Assembly: GCA_945788155.1 (NCBI GenBank)
Contig: CALZKX010000035.1
Span: forward strand, 1-20,705
Direction: 5' to 3'
Origin: an uncultured Flavobacteriaceae bacterium
GTDB lineage: Bacteria > Bacteroidota > Bacteroidia > Flavobacteriales > Flavobacteriaceae
Length of the DNA stretch: 20,705 bases
Shown here: in pieces, positions 1-6,562 of the stretch
How the letters are laid out: every line of letters begins with the position of its first letter
Position numbering within the stretch: position 1 is the first letter of the stretch
Program-made: the position numbers and the translations under genes
Notes under the pieces: model-generated
The model's database searches: none
The model's input: the letters and a program-made list of their open reading frames with translations, nothing else
What the model was told of the DNA's origin: nothing

Positions 1-524
1 ATCAAGGAAAACATTTAAGCTCAAAAACTAAAGTAATCACACTTTTAGCATTGCTATTTTCATTGGCTGGAGATGTTTTATTGATGTTTACAGATATATC
101 AGCCAGTTTCTTTTTAAGTGGCTTAGTTGCTTTTTTGTTAGCTCATATTATGTATATCATGGTATTTTTAGACAAAAAAAACTCCAAAAAAATAGCATTG
201 ATATTTATAACAGTATTATTAATCTATGCCATTGGTATATTTTATCTTTTAAAAGATGGCTTAGGAGACATGCTCATTCCAGTAATAGTATATATGTTAG
301 TCATTTTAACTATGATATTAACTTCTACTATGCGAAAAGGCAATGTTTCTAATAAAAGCTATAATTTGGTTTTTATAGGCGCTGTTTTCTTTGTAATTTC
401 AGATAGTTTTTTAGCCATCAATAAGTTTTATCAACCTGTTCCTTTGTCAAAAATTATTATAATGTCAACCTATTCTTTAGCTCAATATTTAATTGTTCTT
501 GGGCTTTTAAAACAAAATCAATAA
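1..524 (+). CDS. YhhN/TMEM86 family lysoplasmalogenase-like membrane protein (5' truncated)
   Basis: The reading frame is open from base 3 to the stop at 522-524, so the gene starts outside the window; the TTG at 51 is internal. The visible ~173 residues form a chain of short hydrophobic segments. They contain the YhhN family signatures: a GDVLLM motif near the visible N-terminus, then a glycine/leucine-rich helix ending AHIMY, and near the C-terminus an SDSFLA motif and a TYSLAQYLI helix. The family (PF07947, related to mammalian TMEM86) comprises roughly 8-TM membrane proteins; characterised members hydrolyse the vinyl-ether bond of lysoplasmalogens. That activity is known from homologs, and whether this bacterium makes plasmalogens cannot be seen. 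The next gene starts 22 bp downstream on the same strand, so cotranscription is plausible. Confidence 0.8.
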   Translation, partial: QGKHLSSKTKVITLLALLFSLAGDVLLMFTDISASFFLSGLVAFLLAHIMYIMVFLDKKNSKKIALIFITVLLIYAIGIFYLLKDGLGDMLIPVIVYMLVILTMILTSTMRKGNVSNKSYNLVFIGAVFFVISDSFLAINKFYQPVPLSKIIIMSTYSLAQYLIVLGLLKQNQ

Positions 525-546
525 TTATTTATAAAAAAACCAACCA

Positions 547-1971
547 ATGAAAACTATTTATTCTCTATTAATTATTACGCTCCTAGGTACAAGTGTTTAC
601 GCTCAAAAAAATGTCGATAAAATTTTAAAAGAATTAGACTCTAAAACAACATACTATGGTAATATAGCGCAAACTATTTGGGACTATGCCGAAATGGGTT
701 ATAAAGAAGTAAAAAGCGCTGCTTTATTACAAAAAACATTAAAAGACCAAGGTTTTAAAATCACTACTGGAGTTGCAGGAATACCTACTGCGTTTATTGC
801 TGAGTATGGCAGTGAAGGGCCTGTAATAGCCATTTTAGGTGAATATGATGCACTTCCTGGTTTATCACAACAAGCAGTAGCAGAAAAAAAATCTGCAGGA
901 GCTGACGCAGGTCATGCATGTGGACATCACCTTTTTGGAACAGCATCAGCCGCAGCTGCAATTAGTGTAAAAGAATGGCTTGAAAAAACCAAGACAAAAG
1001 GTCGCATAAGATTTTATGGCTGTCCTGCCGAAGAAGGTGGTTCTGGAAAAGTATATATGACAAGAGAAGGCTTATTTAAAGATGTAGATGTGGCTTTGCA
1101 TTGGCATCCATCATCAGTAAATGCTGCCAATCCAGGTGCTGCTTTAGCGAACAAATCAGCAAAGTTTAGATTCTATGGAGTTTCAGCTCATGCCGTAGGT
1201 GCACCTGAAAAAGGTCGTTCTGCTTTAGACGCAGTAGAGAGCATGAACTATATGGTAAATATGATGCGTGAACATATTCCGCAAGAAGCTCGAATTCATT
1301 ACGTTATTACAGATGGCGGAAAAGCCCCAAATGTAGTTCCTAATTATGCCGAAGTTTATTATTATGCAAGACATAATAATAGAAATGTAGTAATAGATAT
1401 TTTCGACCGTATGGTTAATGCTGCAAAAGGAGCTGCCCTCGGAACAGACACAACAATGGAGTATGAAATAATTGGTGGTACTCACGAATTATTACCCAAT
1501 CATATACTTCAGGAAATAATGTATAAAAATTTAGTAGCAACTGGTGGTTATATATATGATGAAAAAGAGCTTCAGTTTGCCAATGAGATAACTAAATCCT
1601 TAGGCCTTAAAGAACTTAACACATCTTATTCCGAAGCTGTTGTGCCTTATAAAGAAAACTCAAGAGCTTATGGATCTACAGACGTAGGAGATGTTAGTTT
1701 TACTGTTCCAACTGTAGGTATGGGAGCTGCCACTTGGGTTCCGGGAACGCCTGCTCATAGCTGGCAAGCAGTGGCTGCTGGAGGGACTTCTATTGGAACT
1801 AAAGGAATGATGGTTGCCGCTAAAACCTTATCAAAAACAGCTATCGATTTATTTTCTAATACAGAGATAATAGCAAAAGCCAAAAAAGAATTTGAAACAC
1901 GAAGAGGTGCAGACTTTAAATATATACCTCTTATAGGAGATCGTAAACCAGCATTAAATTATAGAGATTAA
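547..1971 (+). CDS. Secreted M20-family amidohydrolase (AbgB-like)
   Basis: 474 aa. The first 19-20 residues form a signal peptide (MKT, hydrophobic core, ending VYAQ), so the enzyme is exported to the periplasm or surface. The mature part carries the M20 zinc-peptidase signatures: GEYDALPG at 98-105, the metal-binding HACGHH at 123-128, CPAEEGG at 159-165 with the catalytic and metal-binding acidic pair, HWHP at 185-188, and a late STDVGDVS stretch. The last motif and the overall length match the AbgB group (p-aminobenzoyl-glutamate utilisation subunit B), which hydrolyses amide bonds of N-acyl amino acids. A dimerisation-domain insert follows residue ~200. In E. coli AbgB acts with AbgA; no AbgA-like partner is visible here, so the substrate is unknown and a general aminoacyl or dipeptide amidase is equally possible. 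The start is an ATG after an A-rich leader. Confidence 0.9.
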   Translation: MKTIYSLLIITLLGTSVYAQKNVDKILKELDSKTTYYGNIAQTIWDYAEMGYKEVKSAALLQKTLKDQGFKITTGVAGIPTAFIAEYGSEGPVIAILGEYDALPGLSQQAVAEKKSAGADAGHACGHHLFGTASAAAAISVKEWLEKTKTKGRIRFYGCPAEEGGSGKVYMTREGLFKDVDVALHWHPSSVNAANPGAALANKSAKFRFYGVSAHAVGAPEKGRSALDAVESMNYMVNMMREHIPQEARIHYVITDGGKAPNVVPNYAEVYYYARHNNRNVVIDIFDRMVNAAKGAALGTDTTMEYEIIGGTHELLPNHILQEIMYKNLVATGGYIYDEKELQFANEITKSLGLKELNTSYSEAVVPYKENSRAYGSTDVGDVSFTVPTVGMGAATWVPGTPAHSWQAVAAGGTSIGTKGMMVAAKTLSKTAIDLFSNTEIIAKAKKEFETRRGADFKYIPLIGDRKPALNYRD

Positions 1972-2037
1972 ATTGTCTCAATAATATTGTAACATTTAAA
2001 GGTTTTAAACTACTTACAGAGTAACTAACACACCACA

Positions 2038-2532
2038 TTGAACAAAGAACTAGAACATAATTTTGTTGAATTGCTTGAAAAGCATCAAAATATTGTACAT
2101 AAAGTTTGCAGACTTTATACTAATAATTATGATGCGCACAACGATTTATTTCAAGAAATCACCATACAACTTTGGAAAGCCTATCCGAAATTTCGTGGTG
2201 ATGCAAAATTTAGCACTTGGATGTATCGCGTGGGATTGAATACAGCAATTACGCTCTATAGAAAGTCGAAACGAAGCATAAACACTCAGGACTTTAATGA
2301 TGTGCAATTTAAAATTTCGGCAGAAGAATATGATGACACCGAAGAGCAGCAATTAAAATTATTATACAATGCTGTAAGGCAGTTAAACGATATTGAAAAA
2401 GCATTGGTGTTCTTGTATTTAGAAAACAAAAATTATAAAGAAATAAGCGAAACATTGGGAATAAGTGAAGTCAATGCACGAGTGAAAATGAATAGAGTGA
2501 AAACAAAACTTAAAACAATATTAAATCCGTGA
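2038..2532 (+). CDS. RNA polymerase sigma factor, ECF type
   Basis: 164 aa, starting at TTG; no ATG occurs early in the frame (the first internal Met is in the WMYRVG motif), so the rare start is well supported. Region 2 is at about residues 10-80: the FQEITIQLWKAYPKF helix is the conserved 2.2 core-binding part and FSTWMYRVGLNTAI is region 2.3/2.4 for promoter melting and -10 recognition. An acidic linker (EEYDDTEEQQ) follows. Region 4 is at about 110-162 with a helix-turn-helix around NYKEISETLGISEVNARVKMNRVK, which would read the -35. No C-terminal extension is present. The next gene starts 4 bp after the stop and encodes a 4-TM membrane protein, the position normally held by an anti-sigma factor. 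The stimulus is unknown. Confidence 0.93.
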   Translation: MNKELEHNFVELLEKHQNIVHKVCRLYTNNYDAHNDLFQEITIQLWKAYPKFRGDAKFSTWMYRVGLNTAITLYRKSKRSINTQDFNDVQFKISAEEYDDTEEQQLKLLYNAVRQLNDIEKALVFLYLENKNYKEISETLGISEVNARVKMNRVKTKLKTILNP

Positions 2533-2536
2533 TACT

Positions 2537-3178
2537 ATGGATGAACTAGAATTATTAAAAAAAGACTGGCAAAAGGATAATAAAGACTATCCAAAATTAT
2601 CTTATAACGACATTTACAAAATGATACTTAAAAAATCATCTTCTATCGTGAAGTGGATTTTCATTATAAGTATTTTGGAGTTTGTGCTTTGGTCCGCCAT
2701 TTCGTTTGCACTTAAAGATGCCGATTTTAATAAAAAATTTCAAGAATATAATGCTGAAAATATTATGATTCCATTTATGATTCTTGGTTATATAGTTATT
2801 GCCTATTTTTTATATAAGTTCTTTATGAATTACAGAACTATTTCTGTTACAGATAATGCTAAAGTTTTAATGGAGAATATTTTAAAAACCAGACGCACTG
2901 TAAAACAATATGTTGCTGTTAATTTAGGCTTTATGATTGTATCGGCATTTGTTGTTTTAAGTATTCAATTTAACAGAGATGAAGAAATTATTTCTATTAT
3001 TGAAAAATCTTCTGCAAATGGCGAATTGTTTAAATTTTACGCAATTTCAATTATTACAACTTTATTAGTACTAGCAGTACTTATTGGAGTATTGCTCTTG
3101 TTTTATTACCTTATTTATGGTATCCTTTTAAAACGCTTAAACAAGAATTATAAAGAGCTTAAAAAGTTAGAAGTGTAA
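2537..3178 (+). CDS. 4-TM membrane protein coupled to the ECF sigma factor (possible anti-sigma)
   Basis: 213 aa. A charged N-terminal cytoplasmic segment of about 35 residues (MDELELLKKDWQKDNK, then LSYNDIYKMI) precedes four hydrophobic segments at roughly 39-58, 76-97, 124-146 and 164-195, followed by a short basic tail. It begins 4 bp after the sigma gene stop, so it is almost certainly cotranscribed and translationally coupled. Proteins with this N-terminus recur next to ECF sigma genes in flavobacteria as far as I recall, sometimes carrying a misleading carotene-monooxygenase label that nothing here supports. There is no zinc-finger HxxxCxxC anti-sigma motif and no FecR-like domain. By position, the N-terminal segment could hold the sigma factor at the membrane; this is inference only. 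Confidence 0.8.
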   Translation: MDELELLKKDWQKDNKDYPKLSYNDIYKMILKKSSSIVKWIFIISILEFVLWSAISFALKDADFNKKFQEYNAENIMIPFMILGYIVIAYFLYKFFMNYRTISVTDNAKVLMENILKTRRTVKQYVAVNLGFMIVSAFVVLSIQFNRDEEIISIIEKSSANGELFKFYAISIITTLLVLAVLIGVLLLFYYLIYGILLKRLNKNYKELKKLEV

Positions 3179-3223
3179 GTTGGGTTTTGGGTAAAATAGA
3201 AAATCACAAACCCTTTACAGAAG

Positions 3224-3279
3224 GCTGAATACTGTTTACTGAAAACTGCCAACTGAATACTGAGAACTGAAAACTGAAA
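3224..3279. repeat. Degenerate heptamer array, 8 x ACTGNNN
   Basis: Eight consecutive 7-bp units fill the gap between the 4-TM gene and the convergent acyltransferase gene: gctgaat, actgttt, actgaaa, actgcca, actgaat, actgaga, actgaaa, actgaaa. The first four bases are nearly invariant while the last three drift. The array stops 2 bp before the acyltransferase stop codon. It is too short and has no spacers, so it is not CRISPR. A related array in the opposite orientation lies at 12655-12682. Confidence 0.8.
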
Positions 3280-3281
3280 CA

Positions 3282-4079
3282 TCACCATTCACGTAGTTTA
3301 TTAAGCTCCTCTTGGGCCAATAATTCTTCCTGTGGAATGACTTTTAAAAAGGATGGATGCTGCTCAATGGCATACTCAATCTTTTCTACAATTTCAGCTA
3401 TGGTTTCATTTTCGTAATCTATTTGCAAAGGTTCTTTAACTTCAAAAGATTGATAGACGTTTTTCTTTTTTACTCTTAGTCCTTTTTTGTCGAACGAGCG
3501 TCTAAAACCATCAATAACTATTGGAACAACAACTGGCTTATAGTGCTTAATAATATGCGCTGTTCCTTTTCTAATTGGTTTAAAAGGTGTTGTGGTACCT
3601 TGCGGAAATGTGACTACCCAACCATCATCCAGTGCCTTTTTTATACTAGTAATATCGCTCATTTTTACTTGACGCTTCACATCCTTTCCTTGAGATCTCC
3701 ACGTACGTTCAATGCTAATAGAGCCAGTGTAAGCAAATATTTTTGGAATTAATCCCGATTTCATGGTTTCTTTTGCGGCAACATAATACATGTTGAGTTT
3801 TGGGTTCCAGAGATATCCAACATTTTTTATATTGTCAAGCCTACCACTAAGACTAGCATTGAATACATGAAACATGGCTATGACATCGGCAAAATAGGTT
3901 TGGTGATTTGATATAAACAACACATTGGTTTCTGGAAGATTTTTAATGATTTCCGAGCCTTCTATTTGCAATTCATTAAAACCTCTAAATCTTCTGTGTG
4001 TGAGAAGTCCTAAAATTCTAATAAGCCATTTTTTTACAAAAAGTATGTGTCCAAAAGGATTTTTTTTAAATAATCCCAT
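3282..4079 (-). CDS. PlsC-like lysophospholipid/glycerolipid acyltransferase
   Basis: 265 aa. The PlsC/LPLAT domain covers about residues 30-230. Motif I is SNHQTYFAD at 57-65 with the catalytic His59 and Asp65. Motif III is FPQGTT, and a basic KGTAHII stretch plus a VVPIVIDG strand follow as in the family. Such enzymes transfer an acyl chain from acyl-ACP or acyl-CoA to lysophosphatidate or a related acceptor at the inner membrane. Two motif details are unusual: the His-Asp spacing is HX5D rather than HX4D, and the motif III acidic residue of FPEGTR is Gln. The fold call is firm, but the acceptor substrate is uncertain. It lies 116 bp downstream of the Nudix gene on the same strand, and a candidate -7 element just upstream suggests it can have its own promoter. 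Confidence 0.85.
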   Translation of the reverse strand: MGLFKKNPFGHILFVKKWLIRILGLLTHRRFRGFNELQIEGSEIIKNLPETNVLFISNHQTYFADVIAMFHVFNASLSGRLDNIKNVGYLWNPKLNMYYVAAKETMKSGLIPKIFAYTGSISIERTWRSQGKDVKRQVKMSDITSIKKALDDGWVVTFPQGTTTPFKPIRKGTAHIIKHYKPVVVPIVIDGFRRSFDKKGLRVKKKNVYQSFEVKEPLQIDYENETIAEIVEKIEYAIEQHPSFLKVIPQEELLAQEELNKLREW

Positions 4080-4113
4080 AAATTTAATAGTCGAGTCTAT
4101 TTATTAGTGATTG

Positions 4114-4121
4114 CAAACGTA
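4114..4121 (-). promoter_or_regulatory. Candidate -7 element (TACGTTTG) for the acyltransferase gene
   Basis: Read on the minus strand this is TACGTTTG followed by CA, an exact match to the Bacteroidota -7 consensus TAnnTTTG. It lies about 35 bp before the ATG at 4079. No TTG occurs 19-23 bp upstream, so the -33 element is weak or absent. Support is from pattern only. Confidence 0.35.
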
Positions 4122-4195
4122 CATATTTTTTCTGTTTTAGACTGATAAGAAAAACCTAATTAACAAATAACCTAAAACACGCGTTTACAAAAACA

Positions 4196-4837
4196 TTATA
4201 GCACTTCTCTTAAAATATCCTTTATCTCGCTAAGCATCATGGCTGTTGCTCCCCAAACAACATGACCATTTAACTCAAATGCAGGAACTTCAACTTTTAT
4301 AGTATAAGATGTTTCTACAAATTTTGATATGACAATGTTGTCGTCCAAAAAATGAGATAACGATACTTCTATAACATCTTCAACCTCTTCGTCTTGCTTT
4401 ATAAATTTTGGTATTTGTGACGTTACTCCAATAAAAGGCTGCACATAAAAATTACTTGGCGGAATATAAACCTGTGTCATTTGCTTAATAATTTCAATAC
4501 TACGTTCAGCAATACCTATTTCTTCAAAAGTCTCTCTTAAAGCTGTGTTTTTTAATGTTTTATCTTGAGACTCAAATTTTCCTCCTGGGAAACCAATTTG
4601 TGCCGAGTGTACACCTTTGTAGGTTTTTCGTAATATTAACGCCAAATGTGTTTGCTTAGAATCATCAGGATAAAATAATGCCAAAACTCCTGCTCGCTTT
4701 GCATTTTTTATGCCTTCTTTATACGCTTCTATAAGCTCTCGTCTAAAAGGAGGCGACATTTTAAACTGCGATGTTTCGGCTGGCAATGGGATATTTTTTA
4801 TTTTTGACAGTGAAACTAAAAATTCATCAAAATTCAT
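4196..4837 (-). CDS. Nudix hydrolase, CoA pyrophosphatase type
   Basis: 213 aa. Residues 66-86 match the NuCoA signature (LALILR, then a conserved His76 and Gln80, then FPGG). This joins a Nudix box at about 85-109 ending in TALRETFEEIGI, whose paired glutamates bind the catalytic metal. In this subfamily the box carries an extra residue after GG, as in E. coli NudL. Family members cleave coenzyme A or its acyl derivatives to phosphopantetheine and 3',5'-ADP, possibly to control CoA pools. A MSPPFRREL stretch at 27-35 before the domain is typical of the bacterial CoA-diphosphatase group. The start codon is only 2 bp from the divergent cyclophilin start, so its promoter must lie inside that gene. 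Being upstream of a PlsC-like gene, it may belong to a small lipid/CoA transcript. Confidence 0.9.
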   Translation of the reverse strand: MNFDEFLVSLSKIKNIPLPAETSQFKMSPPFRRELIEAYKEGIKNAKRAGVLALFYPDDSKQTHLALILRKTYKGVHSAQIGFPGGKFESQDKTLKNTALRETFEEIGIAERSIEIIKQMTQVYIPPSNFYVQPFIGVTSQIPKFIKQDEEVEDVIEVSLSHFLDDNIVISKFVETSYTIKVEVPAFELNGHVVWGATAMMLSEIKDILREVL

Positions 4838-4839
4838 CT

Positions 4840-5547
4840 ATGCGATTTATATTACTTTTTTGTACATGTGCGTTATTTCTAAATTGTGAAGATAAACAAA
4901 AGCAAAATAAAACAACAAGCAAAACTCCTAAGGTAGAACAAAAAGAGACTAACAAAAAGCCAAAAACAACACCTAACGAAGAAGAAAGAGAATTCCCAAA
5001 GCTTACAAGTAAAAATGCCATGGATTTCTTCTTAGAATATGAAAAACACAACAAAGAGAATAAAGTAAGAATTACAACAGATTTTGGGGATATTGATATT
5101 CTATTATATGATAAGACGAAGTTTCATCGTGCCAATTTTATATTTCTTACCAAACTAAACTATTTTGATAATACACAATTTTATAGAGTTATAAATAATT
5201 TTATGGTTCAGGCAGGAAATAGCGACACTAGAGCTACAGCAAGAAAACGCACCAATATTGGTCGTTATTTATTACCAACCGATACAAAAAGAGGCTATAC
5301 TCACGAACGTGGTGTTATAAGCATGCCAAGTGGTGAGATTGACAATCCTTATAAATTAGCTTCCCCTTTTGAGTTTTTTATCGTACAACAACGTGGAGGT
5401 GCGCATTTTTTGGATGGCGATTATACCATTTTTGGTAAAGTAATACGTGGTATGGATGTGGTAGATAAAATTGCTGCAGTTGATACAGATGAAGCCGATT
5501 GGCCTTTAGAAAATATCTATATTAAAAAAGTAGAGATTATTAAGTAA
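4840..5547 (+). CDS. Peptidyl-prolyl isomerase, cyclophilin type, lipoprotein
   Basis: 235 aa from the ATG at 4840. The frame is open further upstream, but only this start gives an N-terminal lipoprotein signal: MRF, a hydrophobic core, and Cys16 in the lipobox-like FLNC, followed by Glu-Asp. Residues 18-52 are a Lys/Thr/Asn/Glu-rich flexible linker. The cyclophilin domain starts at about residue 75 (VRITTDFGDIDILLY). FYRVINNFMVQAGN at 114-127 contains the catalytic Arg116, and FEFFIV, GGAHFLDGDYTIFGKV and a closing GMDVVDKI follow as in the family. It should catalyse cis-trans isomerisation of X-Pro bonds while tethered to a membrane on the periplasmic side. Its stop codon abuts the stop of the convergent channel gene with no intervening base, and its start is 2 bp from the divergent Nudix start. 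Confidence 0.9.
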   Translation: MRFILLFCTCALFLNCEDKQKQNKTTSKTPKVEQKETNKKPKTTPNEEEREFPKLTSKNAMDFFLEYEKHNKENKVRITTDFGDIDILLYDKTKFHRANFIFLTKLNYFDNTQFYRVINNFMVQAGNSDTRATARKRTNIGRYLLPTDTKRGYTHERGVISMPSGEIDNPYKLASPFEFFIVQQRGGAHFLDGDYTIFGKVIRGMDVVDKIAAVDTDEADWPLENIYIKKVEIIK

Positions 5548-6207
5548 TTAACCCGCTTTATAAATATTTGGCAGTGCAATTTTAAAACGAACAGCCAACA
5601 AACGCACCAAAATAACAATCGCACCAGAGATCATGAATACATAATCGCTTTCAATAGGGAGTTTTCTTAATAAAAAATAACTTATCCCACCCAAAATAGA
5701 AGCGGTTGCATATATTTCTTTTCTAAAAATTACAGGAATCTCATCACATAAAATATCTCTAATTACACCACCAAAGCATGCTGAAATAGTTCCTAAAGCT
5801 ATACATATAATTGGATCTAAACCTATTACCAACCCTTTTTCAACACCAATAACCGTATATAAACCAATACCAATAGTATCAAACAAAAACAAGGAGGTCC
5901 TTAAATAGTTTATCTTATTTCTTACAATTACTGCAAATACTGCTGAGCCAAAAATAACATAAGTAAAGGTCATGTCTTTCATCCAACCCACAGGAGTTTG
6001 ACCTATTAATATATCGCGAAGTGTACCACCTCCTACTGCAGTAACAAACGCAATTATTAAAATGCCAAACAAATCCATTTTTTTGTCCATAGCAACCAAA
6101 ACACCAGAAATGGCAAAAGCTATGGTTCCTAAAATTTCGATGATGTAAAACATTATATAACCATTAAATATGATAGCAAAAATACTTGATTCCTGCAAAG
6201 TATCCAT
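5548..6207 (-). CDS. TRIC-type cation channel family protein (UPF0126, YadS/YicG-like)
   Basis: 219 aa and about seven hydrophobic helices in two homologous halves. The first half carries EILGTIAFAISGVLVA at 24-39 and GGGTLRDIL at 59-67; the second carries the matching GGVIRDIL at 146-153 with an EIPVIFRKEIYA stretch after it. The paired glycine-rich kinks are the hallmark of bacterial TRIC/UPF0126 proteins, which form trimeric K+-permeable channels in the inner membrane. Some family members are reported to act in amino-acid (glycine) transport, so the permeant substrate is open. The start is uncertain: the ATG at 6207 follows an A-rich leader, while an internal ATG at 6153 (Met19) would give the usual ~200-aa length. 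It converges on the cyclophilin gene with abutting stop codons and no visible terminator. Confidence 0.9.
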   Translation of the reverse strand: MDTLQESSIFAIIFNGYIMFYIIEILGTIAFAISGVLVAMDKKMDLFGILIIAFVTAVGGGTLRDILIGQTPVGWMKDMTFTYVIFGSAVFAVIVRNKINYLRTSLFLFDTIGIGLYTVIGVEKGLVIGLDPIICIALGTISACFGGVIRDILCDEIPVIFRKEIYATASILGGISYFLLRKLPIESDYVFMISGAIVILVRLLAVRFKIALPNIYKAG

Positions 6208-6261
6208 TTTGTTTATTGAATATTATCCATAATTGATATACTTCAACAGCATAGGTTAAAA

Positions 6262-6335
6262 AACACCCTCCTTAATCCTCCATCAAGGGAGGAATCGCTA
6301 TCAATTCCCTCCTTTAGGAAGGTTAGTGAGGTGTT
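6262..6335. repeat. Imperfect long inverted repeat
   Basis: The left arm begins aacaccctcctt and the right arm ends ggtgtt. The reverse complement of the right arm aligns along most of the ~31-33 bp left arm with a few mismatches and gaps. An inner 6-bp stem, TCCTCC/GGAGGA, occurs at 6276-6293. CT-rich then AG-rich composition stands out against the AT-rich surroundings. It looks like a dispersed intergenic palindromic element or a small non-autonomous insertion; no transposase or clear target duplication is visible. Confidence 0.6.
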
Positions 6336-6391
6336 AACTTTAAAAGTAAAACATCATTTTCTTAATATAAAAATGGGTTCTCATTATTAGA

Positions 6392-6409
6392 GCATCTTTG
6401 TAAAGATGC
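6392..6409. repeat. Perfect short hairpin GCATCTTTGTAAAGATGC
   Basis: Two 8-bp arms (gcatcttt and aaagatgc) are separated by two bases. No T-run follows on either strand, so it is not a convincing intrinsic terminator. It sits 14 bp before the first 47-bp repeat and may belong to the same composite repeat family. Confidence 0.6.
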
Positions 6410-6422
6410 CGAAGCGTTGTTA

Positions 6423-6469
6423 AGCATAAGCGATTCGCTCAATTTTTTTGAAATAGAAAAATTGGTTCT
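6423..6469. repeat. 47-bp direct repeat, copy 1
   Basis: Begins agcataagcgatt and ends attggttct. It is identical to copy 2 at 45 of 47 positions. It contains the palindrome agcg-att-cgct and a 10-bp stem with a 5-base loop (caattttttt, gaaat, agaaaaattg) carrying one mismatch. Confidence 0.8.
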
Positions 6470-6498
6470 TAAGGGCTTAATATAACATTGGTGAGATA

Positions 6499-6513
6499 CT
6501 TCGACAAGCTCAG
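6499..6513. repeat. REP-like core CTTCGACAAGCTCAG
   Basis: This 15-mer (reverse complement CTGAGCTTGTCGAAG) resembles a core widely seen in dispersed intergenic repeats of many bacterial genomes, from general knowledge. Here it directly abuts copy 2 of the 47-bp repeat, its last two bases overlapping that copy. Only one copy is in the window, so repetition cannot be shown from this sequence alone. Confidence 0.45.
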
Positions 6514-6558
6514 CATAAGCGATTCACTCAATTTTTCTGAAATAGAAAAATTGGTTCT
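6512..6558. repeat. 47-bp direct repeat, copy 2
   Basis: Second copy, 89 bp after the first. Here the internal stem is perfect: CAATTTTTCT at 6529-6538, loop GAAAT, AGAAAAATTG at 6544-6553. The copy ends 4 bp before the RDD stop codon, so on the minus strand a hairpin forms immediately after translation ends. There is no U-run behind it, so it would more likely protect a 3' end than terminate transcription. Confidence 0.8.
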
Positions 6559-6562
6559 CTGC

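Larger units (their letters stand above)
6208..6562. other. 355-bp gene-free region built of repeats
   Basis: No credible coding sequence is present on either strand. From left to right it holds an AT-rich leader of the channel gene, a long imperfect inverted repeat (6262-6335), a short perfect hairpin (6392-6409), and two near-identical 47-bp direct repeats each with an internal hairpin (6423-6469 and 6512-6558). A REP-like core, CTTCGACAAGCTCAG, lies between them (6499-6513). It separates the minus-strand channel gene from the minus-strand RDD gene, so any transcript leaving the RDD gene passes through all of these structures. Confidence 0.75.

Noticed and set aside
51..524. Treating the TTG at 51 as the true start of the YhhN gene
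   Set aside because: The frame is open to the window edge and the family has about 8 TM helices, so the gene begins upstream.
1225..1485. 86-codon minus-strand open frame inside the amidohydrolase gene
   Set aside because: Antisense shadow with low-complexity Ile/Cys-rich product and no family signature.
2537..3178. Carotene monooxygenase label sometimes attached to such proteins
   Set aside because: No carotenoid-oxygenase histidines or propeller sequence; it is a 4-TM protein.
3224..3279. CRISPR or coding repeat
   Set aside because: 7-bp period, no spacers, no open frame.
4771..4839. Upstream extension of the cyclophilin gene to an earlier ATG
   Set aside because: It would overlap the Nudix start and bury the lipoprotein signal; the ATG at 4840 gives a proper signal and lipobox cysteine.
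6544..6562. Intrinsic terminator for the RDD gene at repeat copy 2
   Set aside because: The hairpin is perfect but no U-run follows on the minus strand.
6208..6562. Insertion sequence
   Set aside because: No transposase or remnant frame and no clear target duplication; only repeats are visible.
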